DNA of 64,000 bases from Zymoseptoria tritici IPO323. Lineage: Eukaryota > Ascomycota > Dothideomycetes > Mycosphaerellales > Mycosphaerellaceae. The DNA lies in the NCBI RefSeq assembly GCF_000219625.1, contig NC_018213.1:924055-988054 (forward strand). The letters run 5' to 3'. The position numbers were made by a program, and so were the translations under genes. Shown one piece after another: positions 43,707 through 54,034 of the stretch. The notes below the pieces were generated by a model that worked only from the letters and a program-made list of their open reading frames with translations, was not told the DNA's origin and did not search any database. How positions within the stretch are numbered: the first letter of the stretch is position 1; each line of letters begins with the position of its first letter.

Positions 43707-45335
43707 TCAACCAGCATGTCCATTCGTCGTCGACTGTCCACCAATTGCCGCCCTCCCCACGAAGACATCCCACCTCGAACCACCCTCCGCCTCCCTAGCC
43801 CTCCTCTGCAACACAAGCTTCTGCGCCGCCTGTCTCAACATCGTCCTCGGCGGCGCGTACGAGTCAATTTCCGGATTGAACTCCCTGTTCAACTCCTCCT
43901 CCGTAGCCTTCTCCATCCTCGTCAATGACGCCCCACCATTCACAACTTTCTCTCTACCCGTATCCGGATCCTTCCACAACCCCTTCTCCCAATGATCGAG
44001 CGGCATATGCTCAAACCCCTTACTGACATTGAGGCGTTTATACCACGTATGCTCCCCCTTGGCATGTTCCCGCGTCTGTTTATGCTGCTTCTCGCCTTCG
44101 GTGTATTTGATCAACAAATTTTGCACGACGGCTCGTTTCTCGAGGAATTTGCTGACGAGCGGTATACGTCCGACGGTCGAGGGCCAGGGAGCCGCGAAGC
44201 CGTCGTGAGTCTGGTTGGGCCGACCGGTGCCGACGCTGAGGAGGAGAGCGGGAGCATTCGCGCGGCCTTCGTAGAGAGAGTGGAACTCTGAGATCGCGGC
44301 GGCGGAGGGGTTGTTCTCGCGGATGCCGCCGTCTTTGAAGGACATATCCACGTCGCCGACGACGGCTTTGAGCATTTCGAAGTAGAATGGTGCGGCGGTC
44401 GTGGCGCGGGAGACTTGCCAGATTTGGAGAGGGTCGCTGCCTTCGTTGTAGCGGGTGATCCAATTCTCGGTGGTAGAGGTGTAGAAATGTGGGTAGGAGC
44501 GGAGGAGATGGGCTTCGGAGAGGGACTCGTCGTGGGTGGCGGTGAGACAGGCGGTTTGGCAGACTCGGGGTTGGTCGACGTCGAAGGGATTTTGGTTGGT
44601 CTCCCAGGGGTGGAGGTCGTTGCCATCGCAATTGGGGTGGGTTGAGCAGCGCGAGCTGACGATGTCGCGGACGGCTTTCTCGAGAGGTTCATGGTAGTAT
44701 TTTGTCATGAGAGGTACGCGGCTGCGACGCTTCCCAAAGAGGTCGTCGCCAACTTTGCGGTAGAGTAGGAGGCCTTCGGAGACGGACATTCGGAGGCGGC
44801 CGAGGATGATGGCAATCAGCCCCCCTGTCGAGGTTCCGTACATGAAGTCGAAGTAGTGGCATGGTAGGAGGTCTGCTTCGCGGGTTGGCTTGTCGGTGGT
44901 GTCGTTGTTGTTCGTCGTAGCTGCTGGAATGGCCTGGGGGTCTGCTGAATTCGCACCTCTTGCCTCTGAATAACTCCCATTCCTTTCCGGATGTCCTAAG
45001 CAACCGCGTGATGCCACTCCATCATCCTGCTCCTCGTATGACGTCGGACTGTCTGTTCGAAACTCCACATTTGCCTCGTTGTCGTAGTACTTCTCCCACT
45101 CCCAGATCTCATGCATAAGAGCTTTGAGGATGAGAAGACTGCTGTATCCTCGAATACCGCCTCCATCGAGCGTGAGAATGCATGGATGCCAAGGATCGTC
45201 AACACCACGAGCCCAGACTCTCCCTGCCTTTTCCGAATCGCTCGTCTCTTCTCGTCTCTTCACACTTGGAGCACGACTCTGACTGCCAGTCTGTGTACCT
45301 GACGGAACGGAGAGTGTTGCTTCGCTTTCTTCCAT
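43707..45335 (-). CDS. Patatin-like phospholipase
   Basis: A frame of 542 residues from ATG 45335; a longer frame would need a GTG and follows a stop closely, so the ATG is preferred. The oxyanion loop DGGGIRGY (about 57-64), nucleophile elbow GTSTGG (167-172, Ser169) and the dyad aspartate in KDGGIRENNP (Asp335) are all present, the full patatin set. Between the first two motifs is a ~80-residue low-complexity insertion. Such fungal enzymes hydrolyse acyl chains from phospholipids or galactolipids and can be linked to vegetative incompatibility or lipid signalling. No transmembrane segment or signal peptide is seen. The last ~10 codons run into the neighbouring tandem array. Confidence 0.88.
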   Translation of the reverse strand: MEESEATLSVPSGTQTGSQSRAPSVKRREETSDSEKAGRVWARGVDDPWHPCILTLDGGGIRGYSSLLILKALMHEIWEWEKYYDNEANVEFRTDSPTSYEEQDDGVASRGCLGHPERNGSYSEARGANSADPQAIPAATTNNNDTTDKPTREADLLPCHYFDFMYGTSTGGLIAIILGRLRMSVSEGLLLYRKVGDDLFGKRRSRVPLMTKYYHEPLEKAVRDIVSSRCSTHPNCDGNDLHPWETNQNPFDVDQPRVCQTACLTATHDESLSEAHLLRSYPHFYTSTTENWITRYNEGSDPLQIWQVSRATTAAPFYFEMLKAVVGDVDMSFKDGGIRENNPSAAAISEFHSLYEGRANAPALLLSVGTGRPNQTHDGFAAPWPSTVGRIPLVSKFLEKRAVVQNLLIKYTEGEKQHKQTREHAKGEHTWYKRLNVSKGFEHMPLDHWEKGLWKDPDTGREKVVNGGASLTRMEKATEEELNREFNPEIDSYAPPRTMLRQAAQKLVLQRRAREAEGGSRWDVFVGRAAIGGQSTTNGHAG

Positions 45336-46662
45336 CTGTGATTTCTGCCGTAGGAAGTCCCACGGGTTGTATGGTATTGAATCCACTGTGCCTGTGGTGC
45401 CACTCTAAGGCGGCTTCTATCTCTTTTAAGGGAGCAAGGACTGGTGTTTGGAGACTCTGCTCGTGCGAGTGGGTCTGTGTGTATCAGGCGGATCTTCTTT
45501 TGAGCGGGTGGATGTCGATTTGGAACGACTGTGTCTCGAGGGAACGCAAGGAGATGTTGAGAAGGTTTGGCAGAGTCACATGGGCGGATGTATGTCTTGG
45601 AAGGAGAAGTGACAAAGAGATGTGTCTTTCTAGTGTAGAAGTAGGTTGTAATGTGATGCAGAAACGCAGAAAGTTGTGTCTAATCGTTTGAATGCTCGGA
45701 ACGCTGGACAAAGCAGATTGAAATGCAGAGAAGAAGGAAAGGGCTCTCGCGGCCGCGTAGAGAAGCTCAATTTACCATGCGAGGCGGAGGTGTATGCGGC
45801 CTTCTCTAGCGAAGTGCATACATAGCCTCGTGCCGCCATCTCGCGTGATTGACGCGACCCGCTCCGAGAGAGATCGTCGCCCGGACAAAGTGTGGCTCAA
45901 GGCAGAAGGATGCAGGTCTCAGCTCGAAATGGCTTTGATTCCGATCATATTCCTCCGACGGAAAGGATGCGGTGGATCCAATGTACGTGAATTGCTCAGT
46001 CCGAAACGGAAACGAGAGGTCGTTCCCGCAGCAGTGCCACCTCATCAATGCGATCAGGGCGAGATGCAGGTCAAGCAGGTGACCGTCCAGTAAAGTCCCT
46101 CATTTCTCTCATCAGTTCCATCTCCGGGAACGACGACGATATGAGTCAATTGGACAATGGATGCAGGTCATGGCGTGAAATCCTGTCCGATCGGCGAACA
46201 GGAGATGTCCAGGTTGGTGGCGATGGTTGGTGGTTGTTGTGGTGAGAATCTTCCATTGGCGCTGCTTGAATCCTTCCCGTCCATCGCCCGTGGCTGAGTC
46301 AACATTTTGGCCGCGTGATGACATCTCATTCACCACCGCCCTCAGTCACCTGTCGCCTGCATCTCTCTCTCATCTGTGTTAATCTGTGCCTGAGACTGAT
46401 TCCATTCCTTGCCTGACTCTTCCACACCTGACAGTCAGCAACAACAAATACCGCAATCCTGTTTGCTCGCCTTCTCCTTCGTCACCTGTCCCTCCACTTG
46501 TCTCAGGCACTCACGTTCCCATCAACCAGATTCGCTCTTGAACAAGGCCTCCGCAAAAACTCTGCTGTCCGCTTGTGAAGGACGTTTGGTGACTCTTTTC
46601 AACGTTTCTTCACCTCTCAGAGGCCGCCTAGAAAGATCACGCTCCCAGCACCGCCGCCCATC
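45336..46662. other. Intergenic, no gene seen
   Basis: 1.3 kb between divergent genes (patatin, minus; small hypothetical, plus). The right third is C/T-rich with CTTGTC and CACCTG runs, like a fungal leader. No extended motif-bearing frame. Confidence 0.45.
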
Positions 46663-47273
46663 ATGAGCGCAACACGGACAGAGCCGCCGTCGGCGCATAC
46701 CATCCGCACTGGCCTGTCGGACTCTACACACAGTTCGACAAGTAGTGCCAGTGCGGAGCGATATCAACTCGACCAGGAAGACACCAATCCTATTTTGCTG
46801 TATACGTACAGAGGCAAGCTGGAAACTTCTTCTCAGAAAGATCTCTGCGCTCGTCTCGATAAAGGTAAGCATGATGCACGAAATGCGCAACAGACTTCGT
46901 CGCTCCTTCCTTCCTTCCGTTCCTTCTTCACCATCAATACTAACCCCTCAAAGACGAAAAACTCCGCGCAACCCGCAAACAAATCCCCCGCGCCACCTCT
47001 TACCTCGACGTCCGCCGCCACGACCTCTACCTCCCCGACGAAAAGCAACAATACGCCGACCTCCCCAACTACGACTCCTCCCTCGCGTCCGTCAAAATCC
47101 CTTCTCTCGCCTACTGGAGTCGCATGATCCTAGGCAATTATCAGGATCTGTTCATCGTCTCGCCGGAGACGACGCCGACTTCCAGTGTGGCGGATGATGG
47201 CAGTCGGCGCACGAGTCCGACGAGTACGTGGGGTCAGGATAGTGAGGCTTCGATGAGGCAAGTCGCTGCGTAG
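46663..47273 (+). CDS. Small hypothetical protein, two exons
   Basis: Exons 46663-46864 and 46954-47273 give 173 residues. The 89-bp intron contains a perfect TACTAAC branch site. The head is Ser/Thr-rich (TGLSDSTHSSTSSASAERYQ). The core reads NPILLYTYRGKLETSSQKDL, then RKQIPRATSYLDVRRHDLYL and SVKIPSLAYWSRMILGNYQD, probably a small folded domain. The tail is Ser/Thr-rich again. No signal peptide, membrane segment or known domain. Clean splicing and residue composition support a real gene of unknown function. Confidence 0.7.
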
Positions 47274-47501
47274 CGGTGATGGGAGTGAAGTGAAGGGTTT
47301 TAGCATTGGTCGTCTGGCGTCATTCAGCTGTGGCAACAGCATGGGTATGCTTCGTGGGAGAGCGCTTCGATCTTCGTCCAGATCATGACAGGATACGACA
47401 GCAGTATTGGGCATCACAGAACTTTTGACTCTGCAATTGCGCTCATCTCTCTGACCCAATCTCTCTCCCAGACACATCCATCTGACTAATACCGCCGCCT
47501 T

Positions 47502-48466
47502 TCAATAGTAGTCGCTGTGGTAATCATACCCCTTCGAATCGTTCCCACCCCTAAAATAGCCATCCACAATCCCATGCGTGACTCCCCTCGCAAGCCCCTG
47601 CGCCAACCCCGCCCGTGCAAAGTCCCACGTACTCGCGCCAGCTCCATATCCTCCATACGGATACCTCCCATAGCCATATCCTGGATGACGATATGCGGCA
47701 TAGCCATACCCTCCATACGGGGAAGAATACGGATAGCCATACCCTCCGCCTACAAATGTCTTCGCCCTATCCATCTCCCGCCTAATCGCCGCTTTCTCCT
47801 GAATCCCCCACAACACCGCCAAACTCATCAACTCCTCTTCTTCATCCATCTCCGCATAAAAATTCATCCGTCCGCTTCGATCACCCCTGCGATCACCCCA
47901 GTACGACGCCAACATCCGCTCTCGGGCGTCGAAGAGTTTGTAGTCTGTCGAGTTGCCGCGGTGGGTCCTATAGTCATTTCAGTCAGTTATTAGGACGTAA
48001 CAAAATCCCATACCCCAGAAGCAAGAGGAGAGTGAAGGAAGGGCAGGCATGAAACTCACTGCCTCCACAAAAACCCCCTCCCCCCAACCTCCCACCTAAA
48101 CTCCCTCGCCGCCACCAGATGTTTCACCCTCCAATCCCTCCCATTTTTAACATCCGTCCACGTCGTCCGATGCCTCTCATCCGGATGACTCTTCGCAATC
48201 GCCCGGATCTCCTCCGTATCGCACCAGAGACGCGTGCCCGCCACCGAAGGTCCCGGATCGTGAGTGCCCCACTTGCTTCCCGATCTGGTGGGTCTGGCGG
48301 TGCGGATTTTGGTGTTGCGGTCGAGGGGGTGGCGGCCGTCGCGGGTGCAGATGTAGAAGAGCGGGGTGGAGGTGCGGTTGAGGAGGACGGTGCGGATTTC
48401 GGTGTGGCGGGTGCTGTTGTCTTCGTCGATGATGAAGTGGGTTTTGAGGAGGGTGGGGTTGGGCAT
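47502..48466 (-). CDS. Hypothetical protein, paralog A (Tyr/Gly-rich tail)
   Basis: Exons 48466-48060 and 47967-47502 (intron 92 bp, phase 2) give 290 residues. The N-terminal half (TLLKTHFIIDEDNSTRHTEI, then PLFYICTRD) and the segment LFDARERMLASYWGD plus EEEELMSLAVLWGIQEK match the adjacent gene at 48992-49775, so the two are tandem duplicates. The layout of paired beta-like segments resembles tubby/LURP-one-type folds, which is a guess. The C-terminal ~75 residues are unique: a Tyr/Gly/Pro-rich prion-like stretch (YGYPYSSPYGGYGYAAYRHP) and a terminal DSKGYDYHSDYY. Function unknown. Confidence 0.75.
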
Positions 48467-48991
48467 TGTGCGTCGTGGGGCGTGGTGGTGAAGTGATGAA
48501 GTAATGAAGTGACGGTGTCAGTCTGGATGCGATGGAAGTCTTGCGAGTTGTGATAATTTGTTGCTGTTTCTTCGGTGGAAGCGGCTTGGGTTGTTTTCGA
48601 CTCGGCCATGTGCGCATTTATCGGGTTGTCGTGGTGGTGATTGTTCGGGTCATGTGAGCATTGATCGAGTGGGAAACTCAACTCATAGCTACCTCATTGA
48701 AGCTTCATGGCACGAGCCGTGATTGAGCTTGCGGTGCGCAAGTGAGTAAGTGAATCCAGAGCCGAAGAAGTGATATTGCAAAGCCGAGGAGTTAAATCAT
48801 CGTTCCAAGTCGCAGAAGATGTCCATAAAGTCTGGCATTCGTGAGCTATAACAACAGCACGGGCATGCTCCTGAAAGGATGCTCCTCCCTTCCTAGAGGG
48901 CAGATCATGACATATCCGACCTCACCAAGGAGGCGAGCCTCCATGCTGGCCGCTTCTTCCCTCCAAGCAAGAGAAACATCGCACTTACTGT
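48467..48991. other. Gap between the two paralogs
   Basis: 525 bp including the 5' leader of paralog A and the 3' UTR of paralog B. A minus-strand frame overlaps paralog A's start but has no motif. Confidence 0.4.
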
Positions 48992-49775
48992 TTAATGAAT
49001 CGGCATGAACGGAACCTGAGATCGATAGATACCAGGATGCTCGCGATCATACTTTTCCCGTTTCCTTTTGATCTCCGCATTTTCCCTCCTCTGCTGCTCT
49101 TTCCTCTCTTGAATTCCCACAATCACCGCCAGACTCATCACTTCCTCCTCCCGGTCAAGTTCGACGAAATAGTCCAGCCGACCAGACGTGTCTCGGTGTC
49201 GTCCGTGATCGTTAATGTACACCGCCAGCAATCTGTCACGATCGTCGAGGAGTTTGAAGTCTCGGGTGTGGCACTTGCAGGCACCTAGTCGTGCTGAATA
49301 TGTCCTGCAAGCAGACTTATCAGCATTGCGCCCCAGACGTGTAGGATGGCACTTACTCCTTCCAAACAAACCACTCTCCGTCGAATCGGAACGACCACTC
49401 CTCCCCTCGACCAAGAACATCCGCGAAAAGCTCCCCCAACCTGAACTTCTTATGCTCGACCTTCGTCCACTTCCGCATGGAAACCTCCTCTGGATGCTTC
49501 GCCACCACGGCGCAGAAATTCAACCGATCGTTTTTGGTCCCGTTGCAATCGAAGCGCACGCCCGCGACGGATGGGCTGTGGTTGGCATTGGCGCGAATCT
49601 TGATGCGTGGTGGGTCGCTGCGTCCTGGGGCGGACTCACTGTCGTCACTGCGTTTGCAGATCCAGTAGACGGGCTTGTCAGTGAATTTGTCGAGCACGGT
49701 CTCGATGGTGGTGTTCCAGGTGCTGATGTGCTCGTTGACGATGGTGTGGGTTTTGACGATTCGTGGCTTGGACAT
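48992..49775 (-). CDS. Hypothetical protein, paralog B
   Basis: Exons 49775-49357 and 49304-48992 (intron 52 bp, phase 2, same position as in paralog A) give 243 residues. Shared features with A: start RIVKTHTIVNEH, PVYWICKR, SPSVAG-x-R in the middle, FKLLDDRDRLLAVYINDHG, and DREEEVMSLAVIVGIQERK. It lacks the Tyr/Gly-rich tail and ends in a charged helix and PGIYRSQVPFMPIH. No signal peptide or membrane segment. The same intron position confirms duplication from a common gene. Confidence 0.75.
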
Positions 49776-50157
49776 GGCTTGAGGCTTTCGATTTTGCGAG
49801 ATTGAATTTCAGGTCGATTGGTGGATCAATGAGTTGTGCGGATTTGATAGGACTGATTGAGGTTGTGTTGCACTCAGCAGCACATGCGCGGGTGAGGCCA
49901 GTATTGTGGACAGTCTAGGTCAGGTGCGCATTGAAGCACAGGAGCTCCGGGTCCATAGCTATCACTTGGAATGTGCCGTGATTGAGCTTCTCGACCCGAT
50001 GACGTGAGCTGTCGCAAGTGAATGACGGAGTCCATAGCCGAGTAGAAACATCATCGTTCCAAGAGCGTGATGAGCAGCGACGCTGTCCATCAGTCTCACG
50101 CCACAGGCGCAAATGTCGTCTCAACGGAAGGACGCTTTCATTGACATCTATGCGCGA
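49776..50157. other. Gap between paralog B and the kinase-like gene
   Basis: 382 bp containing paralog B's upstream region and the kinase-like gene's 3' UTR; nothing recognisable. Confidence 0.4.
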
Positions 50158-51009
50158 TCACATGCTGTCGTCGACCGTGCCCCTCCCATCAAAGTCTTCC
50201 CCCACCGGGTCTCTGGTCGAGCTGGACAGAAAGTCGCGGATGAGTTGCAGGCCTTCAAAGTCATTCTCCGGGTCGGAGATCTGTCTGGTCGAACGGCCCT
50301 TTACCAGAGCCTCTCCGAAGGGCGCCGCAGAATCAAAGTCGATGATGACCGCGTGGCCGCTCGCATCTATGCATACATTCTCTGGAGCAAAGTCAGCCCA
50401 GTCCACATCATCCGCCAATGCCACATCCTCACCGGGATTGATATCGTTGTGGGCAATCCCAAGTCCATGCAGATATTCAAGCCCGCTCCGGAGCTGCTCG
50501 AGAATCTGATCACAGTCTTCCTCGCTCAACCCAACCTGCACATGCTGCACCAAGTTACAATGGTATCTGGCCAAAGACAGATGCGTGACTCGCCCATCCT
50601 TCACCACACAGCCATAATACTTCGCCAAGCTGGGATGCGGTTTCTCGCTCAGCAATTGAAGAGTCGTCGCTTCATTTCGCATGCGGTCCGCAACGAATGT
50701 CCTCCCAGGCTGTCGATCCTCGTAGGTGAATTGCGGTGCTTTCAGGTAGTGCTCGTCCGTGTCGAACGGAGGCGCTTGCGTGAGGTCGTCTGAGAATATG
50801 GGGAAAATGTTATCCGATGGAACAGGCTCCAGAAGGTCAAAGACATCCTGCTCGTCTAGGTCGTCTAGTCCGTGTGTCGACTTCCCGACGTAGGCGTTGC
50901 CATCTACGAAGGCTGTGATGAGGGTTCCAAGGAATTGTGGTGATTCTGCATCGTCGGACCATTCCTCTCGCAGGGAGAATTGGGATCCGTCGGCGGTCTC
51001 GTAGTCCAT
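50158..51009 (-). CDS. Protein-kinase-like protein
   Basis: Two exons (51009-50433 and 50382-1, i.e. 50381-50158) give 266 residues after removing a 51-bp intron at 50382-50432. Splicing creates the catalytic-loop-like H-N-D-I-N-P-E-N (Asp189); the metal-binding DFG equivalent is IIDFDS (Asp207). The N-lobe is short, with VADRMRNEATTLQLL (alpha-C-like) and PHPSLAKYYGCVV, but no glycine loop or VAIK lysine can be seen, so activity is uncertain. Fungal genomes hold many such short kinase-like proteins. Because the intron is a multiple of three without stops, an unspliced mRNA would still encode a protein with 17 extra residues in the catalytic loop. Confidence 0.8.
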   Translation of the reverse strand: MDYETADGSQFSLREEWSDDAESPQFLGTLITAFVDGNAYVGKSTHGLDDLDEQDVFDLLEPVPSDNIFPIFSDDLTQAPPFDTDEHYLKAPQFTYEDRQPGRTFVADRMRNEATTLQLLSEKPHPSLAKYYGCVVKDGRVTHLSLARYHCNLVQHVQVGLSEEDCDQILEQLRSGLEYLHGLGIAHNDINPGEDVALADDVDWADFAPENVCIDASGHAVIIDFDSAAPFGEALVKGRSTRQISDPENDFEGLQLIRDFLSSSTRDPVGEDFDGRGTVDDSM

Positions 51010-51914
51010 GGTAGTGTTGTATTTGTTGTGTCGTTGTGCAGTCTCTTATTGAGTGAAGGATGTGTTTGCTGTGATCTGTGGGGCAGAATGCCGCTTGTCA
51101 AACATCAGGGGACCATCCTGGGTCTGCGGGTGTTGTGGTGCATATTGCGACAGCGCTATATGTGAAAGGTGTTGTGAGATTGGAGGAGCGTGACATGTTT
51201 TTTGGATTTGAAGGAAGTCGCCAGGGCGCTGTTTAGGCGAATGCGATGTATATTTAGATGCGGGGATTCCGAAAGCGGGCAACGCTAAATCCCAAGCGGC
51301 CGCCACGCCGGAAGTCCCGCCGAGGACACCTGCTCCCGTCCCATTGCATGCGCAAATTCAATTGCAACACCCTATACCCGATACTTCAAGTCAATACGAC
51401 CTGTTGGATTCACTCCTGGAGTCATGGCATCATGTGCGTCAGTCTGGAAGGGAAAGAATGGGATGTGGTGCACACTGCAAGTCAGCCAAGCCGATTTGGC
51501 TGGGACCGAAGCACTAAGCTTTGGCCATGAATCCGATATTTGTCTACCTCCATTTGCCTAGCGCTATACAACCTCGTTGCGATTGGACAATGCCGTCAAG
51601 ACATCTGCTATCCACAGACTCGGTCTCTGCGACTCCTGGAACGGCTTTCGTAATGATCTGTGGTGAGACCTCGACGCTACTTCTTCCCGTTGAACCCACG
51701 AGTTCTCGGGCGAACCAGGTCTTCTCCGTCGCCTTGCAAGTAGGCTGCGTGATCAGAATTACACACTGAGAGCGTCGCTCGCATCCTGGCGTCCAAAAAT
51801 TGTCCGGCTCTGCCAAAAATGGTCGAATCCGCCCAAAACGCTTCCGACAGCCTCCTGGCCCTCTACAACATCAAAACAACACCTCTAACAACCGCCAGCG
51901 ATGCAAAAGAATGG
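51010..51914. other. Intergenic, no protein gene seen
   Basis: About 900 bp between the kinase-like gene and the tRNA. Frames up to ~111 codons overlap the tRNA or each other and carry no motifs. Confidence 0.45.
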
Positions 51915-52024
51915 TGGACGATGTAAGACTCGAACTCACGACCTCATCCAGTCAATTTTGCGGAACTGATTGCTCAGCCCGCATCCTTGCTAAGGATGCG
52001 CGCTACCAGCTGCGCCAAACGCCC
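51915..52024 (-). tRNA. tRNA-Ala(AGC) with 37-nt intron
   Basis: On the minus strand the acceptor GGGCGTT (52024-52018) pairs with ATCGTCC (51922-51916) with one T-T mismatch and carries the G3-U70 pair that identifies alanine tRNAs. The D arm is GCGC-AGCTGGTA-GCGC, the anticodon stem CATCC/GGATG, and the T arm GTGAG-TTCGAGT-CTTAC. The anticodon loop TTAGCA is split after position 37 by an intron (51987-51951). Anticodon AGC; discriminator A (51915). Without the intron the variable region would be ~42 nt, implausible for tRNA-Ala. Confidence 0.85.
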
Positions 52025-52343
52025 GATTGTTGCAAGCTAATTGGGGATCCCAGTCAGGTATTGCGATGGGGATGGTGCTTTCCATTGAGTATAAGTAAGC
52101 AAATCAACGATCGAGCGAAGGTGGGTGGGCATTGAGAAAAAAATCGCAGCAGAGATTGGTGGGAGACTTTGGACCGATACGCTAGCGTGGACTAGTTCTA
52201 CCGAAGTTTAGCCCTGGTGAGAGGATAGTCTGTGCGACTGGTTTGAGGCGAGCTTCGAGTGGCCTTGCAACCTTCTTTACCACGAACGAAATACAGTGGT
52301 ATGCTCGGGCTACAGGTCTACGATGAATGACTGCATCCAGCAT
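52025..52343. other. Gap between tRNA and MFS gene
   Basis: About 320 bp; holds the tRNA's upstream flank and the 3' UTR of the transporter gene. Confidence 0.4.
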
Positions 52344-54034
52344 TTACAACGCAGTCTTGGTATCGACACGCACCTCCCGCACCTCGTCCTCGGACCTCTT
52401 GTCGATGATCTTCCCGGTGCTCACTCCAATCTCTCGGATGACGAACCACGCTGGAATCACGGCGACTGCCCACATTCCAAAGTTCAAGTAAACGCACCCG
52501 ACTTCGCCCATGATCTTGACGCTCGTCAGTCCGTACGAGACAGCTTGCGAGGCACTCTCCGTCGCACGCAGGAGACCAGCGTATCGAATGATCTCGGCAT
52601 CATTCTTCGCAATGCTGGCCATGACGAAGTAAAGGTACATGTAATTGATCTGGCAGATGTCAGCGAGGACTATACCTGGTCGTACTGCTCCGTGCTTACC
52701 TGAAAGCTCATGACCATCACCAAGAACCAGGTGAAGCCTCGACCAAAGCCGCTGTCAATCCAGTCGAAGGACGGATGCGTTTTGTGGTAGCCAGTGACGA
52801 GGATCGTTCCATACGTCCACCACGCGCCTTGCATTGTCATGATACCAATGAACGACCATCGAGCTCTTTTCCGCGCTGCGATCTTCTTGTTGTCCAGAAA
52901 AGCGCCGAGTACATTGCCGCCGACGATGGCTACAATGCCAGAGAGAAGAGATCCCAAAGCTCGTGCGCGCACAGAAAACCACAGGCCTTGGTATGTGAAG
53001 AACACTGCTTCGGCAAAGACAGAATTGGCGATCAATGGGATGACCAGCACGAACTTCCTTCCAATGAGAAGCTTTCCAGTCTCTTTCAGCTCTTGGATGG
53101 AGCTCTCGGACTTCTCAATCGAGCATGAGACTGTGACTCCATCTGTGCGCTGAACGTCGGGTGGGTTTGTCAAAAGCAGACCAGCAAATGGGGCGGCGGC
53201 CTGGATGGCGATGAAGACCTGGAACACGGAGTACGAGACGGAGCCGGCGGTGTTCCGATCGGCATTCAGCCCGAGGTTCACAGCGCCTGTATGAGAGTAA
53301 GTGATTGATCTGGGCCAGATGTCTCTCGAGCTTTTCTTACCTCCAAGGATCTGTCCGAGAATGCGGAACGACAGCCACAATCCGAGGAATTTGCCCTGGT
53401 TGTATGGCTCTGGATACGACATGGCGACTGCTGCTTCGGCCTGACGAACATGTCAGCTCACTTGCTCGCATCGCGCCGAGAGAGATGACCCACCATCCAG
53501 AACAAGCCGGCTCCGAGACCACAGCAGGCAGCTCCGAAGAGTACGAACCAGTGCGAGTCGTATCGATTGTTGCAGTATCTGAGTTGACGTCAGCTTGTCT
53601 CCGACTCCTCGATTTGCCATTGAGAGCTCACAGTCCCGCGGCGTATGGACAGAATCCAGCAGCACCGACGATCAGCGTCCACTTGATGCCGAGATACTTG
53701 ACGAAGATCCCAGACATTATGCAAGTCACCACCATCAAACAGAAAGTCAAGGAGTTCGCAGCGTTGATTAGCCATGGCTGTTGACTGCCTCCGCCGCCCA
53801 GGCTGTTCATTGCACCCCATATTCCTGGAGCACCTGAGACGAGTCAGTCACGGATTGGAGTCGTTGACTGCACAGACAGTGTCGGACAATGTACTCACAG
53901 AAGTTGCATATTCCCAGGATGAGGGCATTGTAGACGGTGCTTCGATACCACTTGACTTTGACCTTTTGCTGCTGCTGCTCCGATGGCGCAGAGTGCGTCG
54001 ATGGTGTTGCGGGCTCCTTTGCGTCCGACGCCAT
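52344..54034 (-). CDS. MFS transporter, UNC93-like (DUF895) family
   Basis: Six exons (54034-53899, 53833-53632, 53578-53494, 53440-53341, 53286-52700, 52649-52344) give 471 residues; introns are 50-65 bp. The start is the ATG at 54034. After a polar N-terminus the first helix leads into APGIWGAMNSLGGGG, a hallmark of fungal UNC93-like transporters. Further matches are SGIFVKYLGIKWTLIVGAAG, GLGAGLFWMAEAAVAMSYPE and NQGKFLGLWLSFRILGQILG. About eleven to twelve membrane segments can be counted. The substrate of this family is mostly unknown; ion or small-metabolite transport is assumed. It is divergent from the FMN monooxygenase. Confidence 0.88.

Larger units (their letters stand above)
40330..43740. 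repeat. Degenerate ~140-bp tandem array, split by a transposon
   Basis: Copies are recognised by AGCATGTCCATTCG followed by [A/G]TGATCTCGTRAA, then CTTGTCC, GGCGAAAGATCGTG and a TTGTC[T/C]CC block. In the right part copies start near 43158, 43298, 43441, 43588 and 43712, about 125-147 bp apart. In the left part related blocks are near 40395, 40541 and 40671. The Mutator-like element at 40717-42944 separates the two parts. The array ends inside the last codons of the patatin gene. Confidence 0.65.

Noticed and set aside
45336..45386. 17-residue N-terminal extension of the patatin gene
   Set aside because: Needs a GTG start with a stop 24 bases before it; the ATG at 45335 is sufficient and precedes all motifs.
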